From assembly GCA_964016985.1 (NCBI GenBank), contig OZ024829.1, positions 74,351,610-74,415,609 on the forward strand: a DNA stretch of 64,000 nt, read 5' to 3'. Shown piece after piece: positions 46,301 through 56,439 of the stretch. The position numbers and the translations under genes are program-made. The number at the start of each line of letters is the position of its first letter. Position 1 is the stretch's first letter. The stretch comes from Anodontia alba. Lineage: Eukaryota; Mollusca; Bivalvia; Lucinida; Lucinidae. The notes under the pieces are model-generated. The model was not told the origin of the DNA. It saw nothing but the letters and a program-made list of their open reading frames with translations, and did no database searches.

Positions 46301-49300
46301 CACTATTTGCAAGGATAACATTATTGGTCAGCGATAGTCACATGGACACCAGCACTGTAACTCATATTCTTTAATAATGCCCCAAAAACGTTCAGTTTGG
46401 AATAGAGTTTGGTTCAGAGACAACAGGTTGTGGGTTTCATATTTTGTACAACTGGTTGGTCTGTCTGTTTTCATTAGTCAATGATACTCACGTGGACAAC
46501 AACCTTCAGGAAATTTGGTGTATGTATACTTCGGGTTGATTGTAAACAACAGACCCAAAAAGGAGTTCTGCTCCACATGTAGTTAAAGTGCATGAATACT
46601 TTTGCATTTTACATTAGTCTTCAAGCACAGACTCAATAAAAACAGAGTGTACAGTATTCAACTCATGGACATGTCTCTTGCTTCCAAAGGATACCACTTT
46701 GTAGAACATATCAAACAATAACATCGATGCCACTGGATGATGAGGCATACATAAAGACAACAGCCTCCATCATATTTTGTATAACACAGTTAGACTGTAT
46801 TACGTGCTTCAACTTTGCATGTTTGCATAATAAATCAAAAAGGAAATGGGTAGGGTAATCCAAAGATGATTATCCCCACACTTTAGCAATGGGGATATTG
46901 TGAACACCTCCATCCGTCTGTCCATCCGTCATGCTATCTCCTCCTAAACCACTGGGCAGAATTTAATCAAGCTTGCTATATGGCTTCCCCTCAAGGTAAG
47001 GGTGTGGGAGAGCAACATTATTTTTCCATCTGTCCATTTGTCACGCAATTTGCAACATAAGCATGGAGTGTGGCGATTTTGCCAATGCATGCCATCGACT
47101 GTGCAATCTAGTTTTTTTCCATTATTGCACCAGAACAAATCTTGTGGGTACTTGCTTAAAATGTCTCGCCCTGGCAGTTCCAGTGAGTACCCAACATATA
47201 ACTGTGCAAAAAGTATTCTAAATTCATTGCTCCAGATAAGGCACTTTTTTAACCAAAAAGTAGTGATATTTTTCTTATTTCACCATGAAGTCATATGTAG
47301 TGGATATTCATTAGAAGCACCTCAGTGAAGCACATCTAATGAGTACCCACAACATATGTTTGTTTGTTTGTGTTGTGGTCTTACAGCCCAATCAACCTAA
47401 TGGGGTCATGTCAGGAGCAGTCAGTTTACCTAACCACACTTTTACTGGGCAGGCTTAGTCCTCTAAGCGGTTAACCAGTATTGTGCATATTCTTTCGCCA
47501 GAAACTGACAATTGCCCCTCTTGAATCAGTGGAAGAGAGAGAATAACCATAGAAAATACTCCATGATCAATCTCCATGAAAGAATGTTGCCGACCTGGCG
47601 GCGGTCGAATCTGCGACCTTCTGATCATCAGTCAGATGCGCATCCAACTGAGCTATCGAGGCTGGCTCAACATATGTTTTCATGGAGAAATAAGACAAAT
47701 ATTATGTGGATATCCCCTCTTATCTGGAGCTATGTAAATTATCACCTCTAAAATGCATACCTTTTTCCATGTGTGTGAGTGTCACAGTGACTGAGTACAG
47801 TTCCAAGAAAGTGAAGAGTGTGACAAGAGAGAGCAGCAAGCTCAGTGACAGGCCATCTCCTAGTAAGAGAGCAGATAATATATAGATGATACTGCCTACA
47901 TACAGAATGGTGCTGGTGTACACTGTTCCTAGACCATACACAACTGGAGGCTCTTCTTTTCTCACTTCATTTGTTTCTGAAATACTACTCCAGTTTAACT
48001 TCATATGGTTATAAACCTGTTTTATAAGTAAGTCTGCATGTGTTCCTCTCAGCATGGATAAATGATCCTTGTATGTTGGAATCACATATACACATAATGG
48101 AGAGGCAATAATTGCAACTACTGATAACATCAATATCAGGTAAACTAGTTGGGCAAACAACGTTTGTTGCCAAACAGGCAGTGAATTTATAAGTTTTTCT
48201 GGCAGTCCTAGTACTGCCCAATAAAGAATGCTAAAAGCAGCAGACACTGGCAAAAAATACAATGCGCATATTACTGACAATGAGTTTCCATTTAAATTGC
48301 CATAATGTTTTAGCCATCTTCTGAACATAAGCACCAGCACTATCAAAGAAGAAGCACTGATAAAATATCTGACATTTTTGCTCCCTTCCACTGTCTTACC
48401 TAAACCAGACAATGGCTGCAAAAAGAATGATATTGTACAGTTAATTTGTTCCTCCCTACATGCCCTGAAGTTAGCAGAAAGTCTTAAGCAGGTACTGCAT
48501 ATAATGAAGAGATATATAATTATCATGACAGGTTGGGTCAAACATTTCACAATGTCATAATTTGTATCTACTGTTTTGGATTTCTGTTGTTTGGGCTGTC
48601 TTTTCTTCAGTGTGTACAAAACAGAGTATAAACAGAATACTGCGATCAACGTTTGAGCAAAGAATGTGGCTATTCTGTCCTCATATATAACAAAACTGTT
48701 AGAAAAGTGAGTAAAAAATGCCACCATTATGGCAATTAGAGCATATATTTGTGGAAAAGTTACAGACAAAATATTCACTTTCTGTTTTTCTTCAGAATAT
48801 ATTTTCTTTCTGATCATTATGACCAGTGCTGTTATATTAGTTAAACCCAAAACAAAAGCCAGTAGATTTGTCAGTTTTCCTTCTATATAAAATGTTTGGA
48901 TAGCTGAATAGAGAACAAACACACCTGTCATACCAATTACTACACCAATACTATCTTTGCTGCTTGTGGTGAGGGATATATTCAACAAGTAGATATTGAG
49001 TGTGAGAGAAACGAGCATGACAATAATCCCAAGGGAAATATTTATCAGATCAAACTTTGCCCACACATCTTTGCACATTTCTCTAACTTCTTGGGTAAAA
49101 ATCAAGTATTTTTCCAAAAAAGAATGCAACTTTTCATACGCATGTTCAGCATCACCATGGATAAACATTTCAGTTACTAGATTCTGCAGTTGCTGTTCAG
49201 TGTCCCACAAATCATTCTGCAGTCTGCTGTAACGATGCTCTGCGAGGTCAGAGGAAACCTCCAAATAGGAATCAACAAATTTCCTCATTTGATGGGCATT

Positions 49301-49330
49301 CAATCTCAAAGCTTGAACTGTGTGATAGAC
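25172..49330 (-). CDS. PIGO: GPI ethanolamine phosphate transferase 3, C-terminal ~715 residues (four exons)
   Basis: PIGO adds ethanolamine phosphate to the third mannose of the GPI anchor precursor in the endoplasmic reticulum membrane, working with PIGF; this bridge later joins GPI to protein. Exons join(49330-47761, 43397-43141, 37572-37453, 25372-25172), minus strand. Each boundary has AG/GT splice sites and phases match (first visible intron phase 1, the others phase 0). What is visible is the C-terminal multi-pass membrane region, with family landmarks LRLNAHQMRKFVDSY, YNHMKLNW, YGLGTVYTSTIL, FFYATGHQATIPSI and FVWKIFAPRFVFQA. No frameshift or stop occurs. The N-terminal alkaline-phosphatase-like catalytic domain (roughly 350-400 residues) is not found in 49331-64000. 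Introns are 4.4, 5.6 and 12.1 kb and filled with repeats. Identification is from recalled family sequence; confidence is high. Confidence 0.93.
26070..28149. repeat. ~440-bp tandem repeat array, left part
   Basis: Units repeat words such as AAAAAGGTCAAAGGTCA, CATACAAATGTATGGGG, CCATATATGGGCATGGCAGC and TATATAGCCCAGGGGCAAGG at about 440-bp spacing. The array breaks at 28149 inside the last word and resumes at 32135. Related segments are at 36170-36800 and 60650-63475. ORFs in it are repeat-derived. Confidence 0.8.
28499..28812 (-). repeat. direct terminal repeat R1 of the recombinase element
   Basis: 314 bases, about 95% identical by eye to R2 (about 14 differences and one indel). Contains AAGGGCTG-C-CAGCCCTT and CATGGGC...GCCCATG inverted repeats. 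It does not begin TG or end CA, unlike ordinary LTRs. It lies downstream of the gene. Confidence 0.85.
29181..31062 (-). pseudogene. RNase H-like plus tyrosine recombinase protein, one frameshift
   Basis: The first frame (31062-29734, 442 codons) begins with about 95 unrecognised residues including SLEAIKLLEIEEWAKTKI. Then comes an RT connection-like stretch (SRRIIDTINLLK, ITWWNTFLATFNGKSM) and an RNase H domain with its four acidic residues: FTDSCSLAAGG, INSKEILAVY, YIQSDNVVT, KNTLADSISR. An N-terminal recombinase (SAM-like) domain follows, including STRKTYQSQQSLYLQF. One base shift near 29734-29741 leads to the second frame (29729-29181), which has the catalytic set: Arg in FFSFFRKSNLL, HSFRRGG (H-x-x-R) and GDWASNAYERYL (Tyr). 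The stop is at 29181. RNase H-YR order matches DIRS/Ngaro elements, but RT is absent. A frame ending at about 31020 with an ATG near 31128 may be the true N-terminus. Confidence 0.8.
31586..31900 (-). repeat. direct terminal repeat R2, upstream of the recombinase gene
   Basis: Same orientation as R1 and placed about 460-520 bases upstream of the coding region. Two CCAAT boxes on the minus strand (ATTGG at 31688-31692 and 31720-31724 on plus) make it a plausible promoter. Both boxes are kept in R1. Confidence 0.8.
31688..31724 (-). promoter_or_regulatory. paired CCAAT boxes in R2
   Basis: Two CCAAT pentamers 32 bases apart, in contexts TAACCAATC and GCCAATCAG that resemble NF-Y sites, upstream of the RNase H-recombinase gene. 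No clear TATA box was found. Confidence 0.35.
32135..32990. repeat. ~440-bp tandem repeat array, right part
   Basis: Continues the array interrupted at 28149, starting with TATAGCCCAGGGGCAATGGC. Ends near 32996 in GACAGACGGGCGG and GTGATCATAATAGCTCATCC, the usual end of this family. Confidence 0.8.
33396..34678 (-). mobile_element. second mariner-like element with intact ends
   Basis: A 1,283-bp element with about 33-bp inverted repeats beginning CGAGGGCAGTTCAA and a TA on both sides (33394-33395, 34679-34680). The transposase is on the minus strand. It sits in the PIGO intron between exons C and D. Confidence 0.93.
33462..34504 (-). pseudogene. mariner transposase with one stop and one frameshift
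   Basis: Starts MESQNIEFRAVIKFLTREG, the N-terminal HTH of the Mos1-like group that often appears in databases as GVQW-motif proteins. A TGA at 34343-34345 lies in the linker before DSLEDDPRPGRPADV. The middle part has the first catalytic Asp in TVDETWLHHWDP. A one-base shift near 33782-33795, at a run of five C, precedes LLLHDNAPVHKS. YSPDLAPGDYYLF gives the third Asp, 34 residues after the second. The protein ends VKGDYIEK at about the normal position. Two lesions, so inactive. Confidence 0.92.
34681..35206. repeat. GGGCCATAA-type repeat fragment
   Basis: Begins with AGAGGCCCATCGGCCACAAT and CTCACCTGAG, an end shared by repeats at 16830, 26563, 61622 and 63627. Continues with GGGCCATAAGTCAAAAG and AGATATCTTG(C/T) words like those of the 155-bp arrays at 50-55 kb. 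No gene. Confidence 0.6.
35207..35326. repeat. ~29-bp tandem repeat, four units
   Basis: Four units built on CACCAGCAGGGAAAGAAGA followed by a variable CCNTGTGAAG. Confidence 0.85.
35340..35940. repeat. ~110-120-bp tandem repeat, five units
   Basis: Units share GGCNGCCATTTTGTTC, ACCATTTTAGCAATTTTGGT, GAGGAACA and AATCNGGCCACTGGCC. Non-coding. Confidence 0.75.
36170..36800. repeat. copies of the CATACAAATG / CATATATGGGCATGG repeat
   Basis: About one and a half units related to the array at 61.9-63.5 kb, with TGCCGTAAAAAGGTCAAA and TTTTTACCATATATGGGCAT words. Confidence 0.7.
37453..37572 (-). CDS. PIGO: PIGO exon C
   Basis: A 120-base, 40-codon exon. Acceptor GTTTCTTTCAG, donor GTGAGT. It codes a charged loop (KTKEEETLMKGD) and a membrane segment (SKVMTLCLSLYFCNGIK). 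In-frame on both sides, and it fits between exons B and D in the family alignment. Confidence 0.9.
38466..38760. repeat. ~112-bp tandem repeat, three units
   Basis: Three units that include ACAATAGTGACATGATCATA and GGAATTCTTGCAAGAATCAG, each ending in one or two copies of the 26-bp unit that expands next door. Confidence 0.8.
38700..39470. repeat. 26-bp minisatellite, about 30 units
   Basis: Array of TCAGATTGTCTCTATTCCTA followed by ACACTC, with shorter variants lacking CTC. It lies in the PIGO intron between exons B and C. Confidence 0.92.
39631..41566. mobile_element. TIR element with subterminal CGACACC repeats
   Basis: Left end AGAGCAAAGGCTCCATATAT then CGACACC; the right end is the inverse with a short insertion (GGTGTCGATATATGG then TTTTGCTCT). 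ATCGACACC or CCGACACC recurs at about 39653, 39711 and 39848 pointing inward and as GGTGTCGAT at 41065 and 41516 pointing the other way. No transposase. A 76-bp tandem duplication (GTACAACTCTGTTCTAAAAG start) is at about 41143-41295. Confidence 0.5.
42519..43008 (-). mobile_element. SINE-B, copy 3, with nested SINE-A
   Basis: Flanked by a perfect 15-bp target duplication ATGCTTGTAAGAAGA (42504-42518 and 43009-43023). The tail is at the left (GTTGGGGTTTAACGACACG on plus). The body is split at 42746/42951 by a SINE-A; joined, it matches copies 1 and 2. Confidence 0.93.
42747..42950 (-). mobile_element. SINE-A, truncated with snap-back end, inside SINE-B
   Basis: Flanked by CAATTG (42741-42746, 42951-42956). 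The 3' two thirds of SINE-A are present, without the tRNA head. The inner end is a perfect inverted repeat: 15-base arms 42916-42930 and 42936-42950 around GAAAA, the right arm being the reverse complement of the SINE's own sequence. Confidence 0.92.
43141..43397 (-). CDS. PIGO: PIGO exon B
   Basis: A 257-base exon. Acceptor GATTAAATTCAG, donor GTAAGT. Two bases complete the codon split with exon A (giving Asp), then 85 residues including FFYATGHQATIPSIRFEAAF, GFHGNW and ILPTMLIHLNTFA, the most conserved part of the C-terminal membrane region. Ends in phase 0. Confidence 0.95.
43862..44580. repeat. ~140-bp tandem array with GGTCANNNTGACC palindromes
   Basis: Five diverged units sharing TTGATGCAACT, GGCCT, GTGAAAAC and a palindrome. 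The palindrome is perfect AGGTCACAGTGACCT at 44084-44098 and 44229-44243, one or two bases off at 44371-44385 and 44504-44518, and weaker at 43940-43954. It lies in the PIGO intron between exons A and B. Confidence 0.85.
44942..45118. mobile_element. fold-back MITE, GGTGTGAGGG family, copy 2
   Basis: Same ends as 9403-9552, the right end reading TACCCTCACACCCATGATAG. The interior has a C-rich, one-strand-biased run (about 45035-45072). Confidence 0.72.
45557..45891. mobile_element. pogo/Tigger-like MITE
   Basis: Ends CAGTTGAACCTCGTTATCTC and its imperfect inverse, flanked by TA on each side (45555-45556, 45892-45893). Repeated TATCTCGAA words near both ends. The centre holds a perfect hairpin (45671-45715) with 21-base arms and a 3-base loop. 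No transposase. Confidence 0.82.
46120..46184. repeat. GCAAACAGTGTAGACCC hairpin repeat
   Basis: 65 bases; ends GCAAACAGTGTAGACCCTGA and its imperfect inverse. Compact copy of the family also at 49724-49788 and 49864-49931. Confidence 0.7.
47362..47667 (-). mobile_element. SINE-A, full-length, between PIGO exons A and B
   Basis: Complete SINE-A ending about 90 bases from the PIGO exon A donor. Flanked by a perfect 12-bp duplication CAACATATGTTT (47350-47361 and 47668-47679). The tRNA-like head near 47600-47667 is diverged. Confidence 0.92.
47761..49330 (-). CDS. PIGO: PIGO exon A (large internal exon)
   Basis: A 1,570-base exon coding 523 residues plus one base. Acceptor TTTTTACTTGTAG ends at 49331; donor GTATGC starts at 47760. 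It opens in phase 0 with VYHTVQALRLNAHQ, a helical lumenal region of about 95 residues, then about ten hydrophobic membrane segments separated by short polar loops (for example IYALIAIMVAFFTHF and LLLGDGLSLSLLLSLVTL). A large exon covers the same part of vertebrate PIGO as I recall it. Confidence 0.95.
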
Positions 49331-50330
49331 CTACAAGTAAAAACAAGTTTATCATAATAACCCTAAGTATTGGGACAGATAGGCTTTTGCAAACAGTGTA
49401 GACCCAGATCAGATACCAATCATGGTCTACAATAGTTTAGACACATGATCATCAAGAGGTAGTGAAATAGAGTATTTTAAGTTAGGACAAGGATAGTAAG
49501 TAGATAAGGTGTCCCAATACTTTGAGTAAATATGGTATATGGTACTACTGTTTATATCCTAAGTATTTGAACACTTTAACTTCTAATCATACTTCAACTA
49601 AAATTTCAACAAGTTCATATAACTGTATTTACCCAATTGTTAACACCTTATCATACTTATCCAAAAATTTGAAAAAGTCTAGTTTACTACTTATTAATGA
49701 GTCTAAATAGCGCTGGATGAATGGCAAACAGTTTAGACCCTCATCAGATGACCCATTTTGCAGCATCTGATCTGGGTTTACAGTTTGCTTAGACCTGTCT
49801 GTCCCAATATTTAGGTTTATTACGGTACTAGCTACTGATGTACCTAAAATCTGCTGAATGAATGACAAGCTGTATAGACCCTGATCAGAAGTTGCATTCT
49901 GCAACATTTGATCTGGGTCTGCACTGTTTGCTCAGCCTGTCTGTTGAAATAGTTAGGGTAAATGGAGTATAATTCACTGTAACTGAAAATATTCCAAGTA
50001 TGCTCTTGCCAAACATATGCATTCAAATATCCAAATGCCTTCATGTGTCTAGATACATACCATACATGTACATGTATACCTGGTTCAGTTTTTCGGCATT
50101 CAATGGTAGATTGCCATGCAGTTTTAATAATAATACTTTAATGCTGGCTCTTCTTTTTATTATTTCCAATTTAGCATCTTTACCTTAAGTATTGAGACAC
50201 CTGAACTCCTTACCATACTTGTCCTAAAATTTGAAATTGTCGATTTTACTACCTGTTGATGTGTAAAATACAAATGTAGCACTGGATGAGTGGCAAACAG
50301 TGTAGACCCTGATCAGACACCATCCTTCAC
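49331..50330. repeat. cluster of GTGTAGACCC hairpin repeats upstream of PIGO exon A
   Basis: Four copies or part copies (about 49385, 49724-49788, 49864-49931, 50290) embedded in longer units with the word CCTAAGTATT(G/T)GGACA and its inverse TGTCCCAATATTTAGG. No exon was found here. Confidence 0.65.
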
Positions 50331-50379
50331 ACTTTTGTCCATAGCATAATTTACGCTATACATCAAAAAGTGTGCAATG

Positions 50380-51100
50380 TAAAAATGCCCAAAATGACAA
50401 TAGGCCATAACTCAAGAAGTACATGTACTTTTCAGAATTTATTCAAAAGTTAACCAGGTCATCTACTCATCGCTACCAATCTATTCCTCAAATTTCAAGT
50501 CTCTAGCTTCAATAGTTTTTGAGATATTTTGCTGACAAGATTTCATCCATATTTTTCATAGGGCCATAACTCAGGAAAGGGACATAATCCTGATAAGAAA
50601 AAAATATGTGTCGACTATTTTTTCATGAGGAGTCCATATATGAAATTTCAAAACCCTAGCATGCACAGTTCAAAACTTATGCTATGTATCAAAAAGTCTC
50701 TAATGTAAAAATGGCCAAAATGACCAAGGGCCATAACTTGAGAAGTATTTTTCAGAATTCATTCAAAGTTAATCAGGTCATCTACTCATTGCTACCAATC
50801 TATTCCTTATATTTCAAAGCTCTAGCTTCAATAGTTTTTGAGATATTTTGCTGACAAGATATCATTCAAATATTTTCAAAGGGCCATAACTCAGAAAAGG
50901 GGCATAATCCCAATAAGATAAAAAAGCATAAGCTATTTTTTCATGAGGAATCCATATATGGAATTTCAAAACCCTAGCATGCAGGGTTCAGAAGTTATGC
51001 TATGCATCAAAATGAGTAATGCACGGACGCACAGACGGACAAAGGAACCAGAAGCAATATGCCCCTCCAACTTCTTTGAAGTTGGGTGCATAATAACGTG
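50380..51100. repeat. GGGCCATAACTC repeat, four units with terminal CCCC..GGGG end
   Basis: Diverged ~155-bp units with CATCTACTCATCGCTACCAA and TTTTTGAGATATTTTGCTGA. The right end has GACGGAC words and CCAACTTCTTTGAAGTTGGG, like the end at 55130. Confidence 0.8.
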
Positions 51101-51723
51101 GTATACCATGTTATTTTATTTTCCGTGGTACCCAGTTCTACTATTTTCTAGTTTTGATTTCTTCTGTATTACCAAAGAGTCTATATTGCAGAATATTTTC
51201 TGATTGTAGCAGCTGTCACTAAAATCTTGTGTGGAGACCATAAAAGGTTGTCCCATAATTCAATTTTGTTTAATTTTCTGGCCTTTAAGAATACTGGGCT
51301 TACACATTATATATATTTGTGAAAACAGAGTTCTACGCAAAATTTTCATTATTTTTCATGCACAAACTCATCCAAAACTAGTCTGCTATTTTTAATTCTG
51401 TTTATAATTATTTCTGTATTTCGAAAGTAACCTTAATATGTCAGAATATTAGATGAAAAACTACCCCGGAAAAACAAAATTCAGAATTTTTAAATCAGCA
51501 GTTACAGATACCTGTGTGTAACTGTGATTAAACACCAAGATCATAATCATTACAATCGCTAAGAAACTCATCAAAGTCAATGAATAATGAAATACAGGTC
51601 AAGGTTACTGATGAATAGCTTCAACTCCCAAGGTTCAATTATAGTAGCAAGATGTTAATCTTTACCATTCTATGGGCCAATTCAGCAGATAACAATTACA
51701 ATGTATATTTTTCTTATTTTTTT

Positions 51724-51804
51724 CCAGAAAATAAGCTTGGACATGTCATGCAAATTGTCTCCTAAGGAAACAATATGCATGAAATGTCAAAGCCTATTTT
51801 CTGG
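51724..51804. repeat. fold-back repeat with ~40-bp arms, copy 2
   Basis: Same family as 15836-15916, with CCAGAAAATAAGC at one end and GCCTATTTTCTGG at the other. Confidence 0.7.
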
Positions 51805-51815
51805 GAGAAAAGAAA

Positions 51816-52509
51816 GGAAAATGTTTGAAAATATCATCTGCTCAGCTTATAACCCATCATGCTAATCATTAAGCCATACAGTTAAAATAATCAAAGTCAG
51901 TGAAGCATGTAATATAGGTCAAGAGAAATACTGATGATTGGTTGAGACAAAGAAGACATGTGAACATGGCCAATCCCCTTGCTGATAGATACTTTTCACA
52001 TGAAAGTGGCAAGAAAGCCTAAGGTGAAATGTACAAAGGCAAATCCCAGTTGAGAACAAAATCTGCAAAATTAATGTGTGACAATTCTGTATGTATGCAA
52101 GGTAGAGTTACTGCAGTTCTTGTAAATTGGTTTGCATCTTAGTGGCATGGGTAAGAAGATTAAATTTAATTCAATACATTATTAAAATAACAGAGATATT
52201 ATTCTTGTTGGTTATATTTTTTTGTTCCACTTTAAAGAATCACAATTATTGTATGTAAGCATTTTTGAAACATTCATTTCAATAGTTTGAAAGATATGGT
52301 CAAAACAAGGAAAAATAAGAAACAGATATAATTCTTAAAGAAAGAAGAGTTATGTTTCCTGCACTGTAAACACTTCCAGTGAATGTCACCTATCAGAGCG
52401 ATTTTGAGCAAAGTGAAGACAAAAGAAATACAACAACTAGAGCTGGTGTTTGTAAAACACTATGCCCCCAACTGCCTGACTCTAACACTGCTTGACTCCA
52501 ACACTGCTT
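51816..52509. other. gene-free stretch, nothing recognised
   Basis: AT-rich sequence without a supported ORF or repeat apart from short TAACACTGCTTG duplications near 52480-52505. Confidence 0.4.
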
Positions 52510-53395
52510 GCCCATGACGGTAACAACAGTACAAATATATGAGATTTCAATGTTATTTTATCAAAGGGAAATAATTCTAAAATTGGGAAAAGAAAAAAAT
52601 ACGGGTCACCTATTTTTTCATGAGGAATCAAAATATGAAATTTCAAAACATTAGCATACATGGTTCTAAACTTATGCTATACACAATAAAGTTACGACAT
52701 TAAATGGCCAGAAATTGTGAATGGCCATAACTCCAACATTTTGTTTAATTGGTTCAAAATTTAATCAGGTGATCTCCTCTTCAATCCAAACAGTATACTA
52801 AATATCATGGCTCTGGCTTAAATACTTTTTGAGATATCTTGCTGACAAGGTCATCAGGCCTAGAACTACAAAGGGCCATAACTACATCAATTTTCCATGG
52901 AATTCCCTAAAAAACAAATCAGGTAATCTTCACATCATCCCCAATCAGCATATAATATTTCAAGACCCTAGTTTAAGTACTTTTTGAGACATCTTGCTGA
53001 CAAGGTCAAAATGTGCAGAACTGCAAGAGGCCGTAACTTTATCAATATTTTCAAGGAATTCTCTCGAAATACAATCAGGTAATTTACACATCATTCCCAC
53101 TTACTATATCGAATTTTAAGAACCCAGCTTAAATACTTTTCAAGATATCTTGCTCACAAGATTTAATTCTGATTTTTTTCAAAAGGGCATAACTCTAAAT
53201 AAACACGCTAGACAAGAAAAAAAAATAAGGGTCAGCTATTTTTTCAGTGGGAACCCAAATATAAAATTTCAAAATCCTAGCATGCAGGGTTCTTAAGATA
53301 TGGCATGCACAAAAAAGCTTGACGAATGGACAAACAGATGGATGGACAAATGAAGGCAAAATAATATGTCCCATCAATTTCAATCAAAACTGGGG
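52510..53395. repeat. diverged GGGCCATAACTC repeat units
   Basis: About five diverged units, ending near 53340-53400 with GGATGGACAAATGAAGG and CTGGGGGCAT. Same superfamily as the next array. Confidence 0.75.
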
Positions 53396-55160
53396 GCATG
53401 ATCAGGTCATCTACTCATCGCTACCAATCTATTCATCAAGTTTCAAGGCTCCAGCTTCAATAGTTTTTTAGATATTTTGCTGACAAAGGGAAACATGCCC
53501 AAATTTACAAAGGGCCATTACTTACAAAATATTTTTCAGAATTTACAAAAAAGTTAATCAGGTCATCTACTTATCATTACCAATCAATTCACCAAGTTTC
53601 AAGTCTCTAGCTCTAACAGTTTTTGAGATATTTTGCTGACAAGATAAAAATGCCCAAAATAACAAAGGGTCATAACTTAAAAAGTATTTTTCAAAATTTA
53701 TTCAAAAGTTAACCAGGTTGTCTACTCATCATTACAAATCCATTCACCATATTTCATGGCTCTAACTCTAACAGTTTTTGAGATATTTTGCTGATAAGGT
53801 AAAAATGCCCAAAATCACAAAGGACCATAACTCAAGAAGTATTTTTCAAAATTTCTTCAAAAGTTAATCAGCTTGTCTACTCATCACTACCAGTCTATTC
53901 ATCAAGTTTCAAGGCTCTAGCTCCAACAGTTTTTGAGATATTTTGCTGACAAGGTAAAAATGCCCCGAATTACAAAGGGCCATAACTCATGAAGTATTTT
54001 TTCAGAATTTCTTCAAATGTTAATCAGGTCATCTACTCATCACTACAAATCCATTTCCTAAGTTTCAAGGCTCTAGCTCTAACAGTTTTTGCAATATTTT
54101 GCTGACAAGGTAAAAATGCCCAAAATCACAAAGGGCCATAACTCAAGAAGTATTTTTCAAAATTTCTTCAAAAGTTAATCAGGTCATCTACTCATCACTA
54201 TCAGTCCATACATCAAGTTTCAAGGCTCTAGCTCCAACAGTTTTTGAGATATTTTGCTGACAAGGTAAAAATGCCCCAAATTACAAAGGGCCATAACTCA
54301 TGAAGAATTTTTCAGAATTTCTTCAAAAGTTAATCAGCTCATCTACTCATCACTACAAATTGATTTACTAGGTTTTAAGGCTCAAGCTCTAACAGATTTC
54401 GAGATATTTTGCTGACAAGGTAAAAATGCCCAAAATTACAAAGGGCCATAACTCAAGAAGTATTTTTCAAAATTTCTTCAAAAGTTAATCAGATCATCTA
54501 CTCATCACTATCAGTCTATTCATCAAGTTTCAAGGCTCTAGTTCCAACAGTTTTGAGATATTTTGCTGACAAGGTAAAAATGCCCCAAATTACAAAGGGC
54601 CATAACTCATGAAGTATTTTTCAGAATTTCTTCAAAAGTTAATCAGGTCATCTACTCATCACTACAAATTGATTTTCTAAGTTTCAAGGCTCTAGCTCTA
54701 ACAATTTTTGAGATATTTTGCTGACAAGGTAAAAATGCCCAAAATTACAAAGGGCCATAACTCAAGAAGTATTTTTCAAAATTTCTTCAAAAGTTAATAA
54801 GGTTGTCTACTCATCATACCAGTCTATTCATCAAGTTTCAAGGCTCTAGCTTTAATAGTTTTTGAGATATTTTGCTGACAAGATTGCACCCATATTTTTT
54901 CAAAGGGCCATAACTCAGAAAAGGGGCAAAATCCTGTCAAGAAAAAAAACACCTGTCAGCTATTTTTTCATGAGGAATCCATATAAGAAATTTCAAAACA
55001 GTAGCATTCACGGTTCTAAAGTTATGCTATGCATCCAAAAGGGTGACAAACGGACGAACGGACAAGCGGAAGGACGGACAGACGGGCGGACGGACGGACG
55101 AACAACCCAGAAGCAATATGCCCCCCCCCCCAACTTCTTTGAAGTGGGGGCATAACAAGT
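53396..55160. repeat. 155-bp tandem array (pearl/HINE-like), about ten units
   Basis: Units begin AAAGGGCCATAACTCAAGAA at about 53510, 53665, 53820, 53975, 54130, 54285, 54440, 54595, 54750 and 54903. The array ends in a unique segment with repeated GACGGACGG (55045-55100) and CCCCCCAACTTCTTTGAAGT. Tandem core units between unique ends recall the pearl/HINE elements described in bivalves (family name inferred). Confidence 0.88.
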
Positions 55161-55959
55161 GGAGATTGATATAAATACAAATGTACCTTGAACAGTTCTT
55201 GATTCATATATATGACAAATATATGAAAGTGTAAAAGGGGGATGACAGTAAAATGAGGCAAGACAGAGGTATGGTTCTTAGACATTGCACTTTCACTGAA
55301 TGTCTTCTACCTTTTTTATGCAATTTGAATAAATTCCCTTCAGCTGGAGTTATGTCCCAAACAAAAGAAAATTTTATAAAGGGCTGTAATTCAATAAGTA
55401 AACAAGGTAGAGTTAAGGTTCTTGTATACTGAACTTCCTTTCAACGTACTTTACCATTTTATGAAATTTCAACAAAATTTTGGAGTTATGCTACGGATAA
55501 AAGTGTGAAGGATGGACAGATGCATGGGTGCACAAGTGCACAGAGGGACACACAGACAGAGACCATTACCACATCCCCCTTGGTCTTCGGCAGGGGGATA
55601 AAAATACCTGTTGCCATGGCAGGCATTTAAACATCAGATTGGCATAAAAACACAAACTTGAAAGGGGGTCAGTCCAGGAACTTTCATGCCAAGTTTAGTT
55701 CAATGCATTCACTGGTTACTGACAAGATGTCATTTAACCATTTTCCCAATATGTGGGATACTTTGACTGCCACGACAACCAATCGAAATGGTTAACTGGC
55801 ATGAAATCTAAGAATCTGAATTCCCCTTACCCAAGCACCATTTCATCCAAACTAGGTTCCATTGCTTTTGGAGAATCGTTCAAAAGTGTAAAGGCAAGAA
55901 CGGATGAATGGACACAAGAGACATTTTATGTGTTTCTTCCATTAAAAAATCCCACTGAA

Positions 55960-56088
55960 AACTAGAAATGTGTCCACAGTACACAGATACCCCCACTTTG
56001 GGTACCTCTACAAAACTGTGCAAACCTTGCCAAATTAGCCTCCGTCAATGCGGGCGGCATCTGTGTACTTTGGACACATTTCTAGTTA
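55960..56088. mobile_element. fold-back MITE, ~130 bp
   Basis: Left end ACTAGAAATGTGTCCACAGT and an imperfect inverse at the right end give inverted repeats of about 33 bases around a short middle. Repeats near 56090-56400 (CAAAGAATCCAAAA, AAGGCCCTTTG) follow. Confidence 0.75.
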
Positions 56089-56439
56089 ACAAAGAATCCA
56101 AAACTAATGAGAAATATAAGGCCCTTTGCCTGCAAGGTCAGTAACTCTTAAACCATGAGACTAAGAAACTCAATTTTGTATTCTCTATTAAGTGATTTCC
56201 ATCAAAGAATCCAAAAATAATGAGAAATATAAGGCCCTTTGTGTTCCCTAGTTAGTGATTTTCAACAAAGAATGCAAAAATAAGGAGAAATGTAAGGCCT
56301 TTTCCCTGCAAGGCCGGTAACTCTTACACCATAAGACTAAGAAACTCAGTTTTGTGTTCCATAGTAAGTGATTTTCAACAAGAATGTAAACTTCATGGAA
56401 AAATAAGGTATGCATCCAAAGTGTAAGTAAGGGAAATAA

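Noticed and set aside
55040..55160. Minus-strand ORF with PSARLSVLPLVRSSVCHPF pattern
   Set aside because: Translation of GACGGACGG simple repeats that end several repeat families here.
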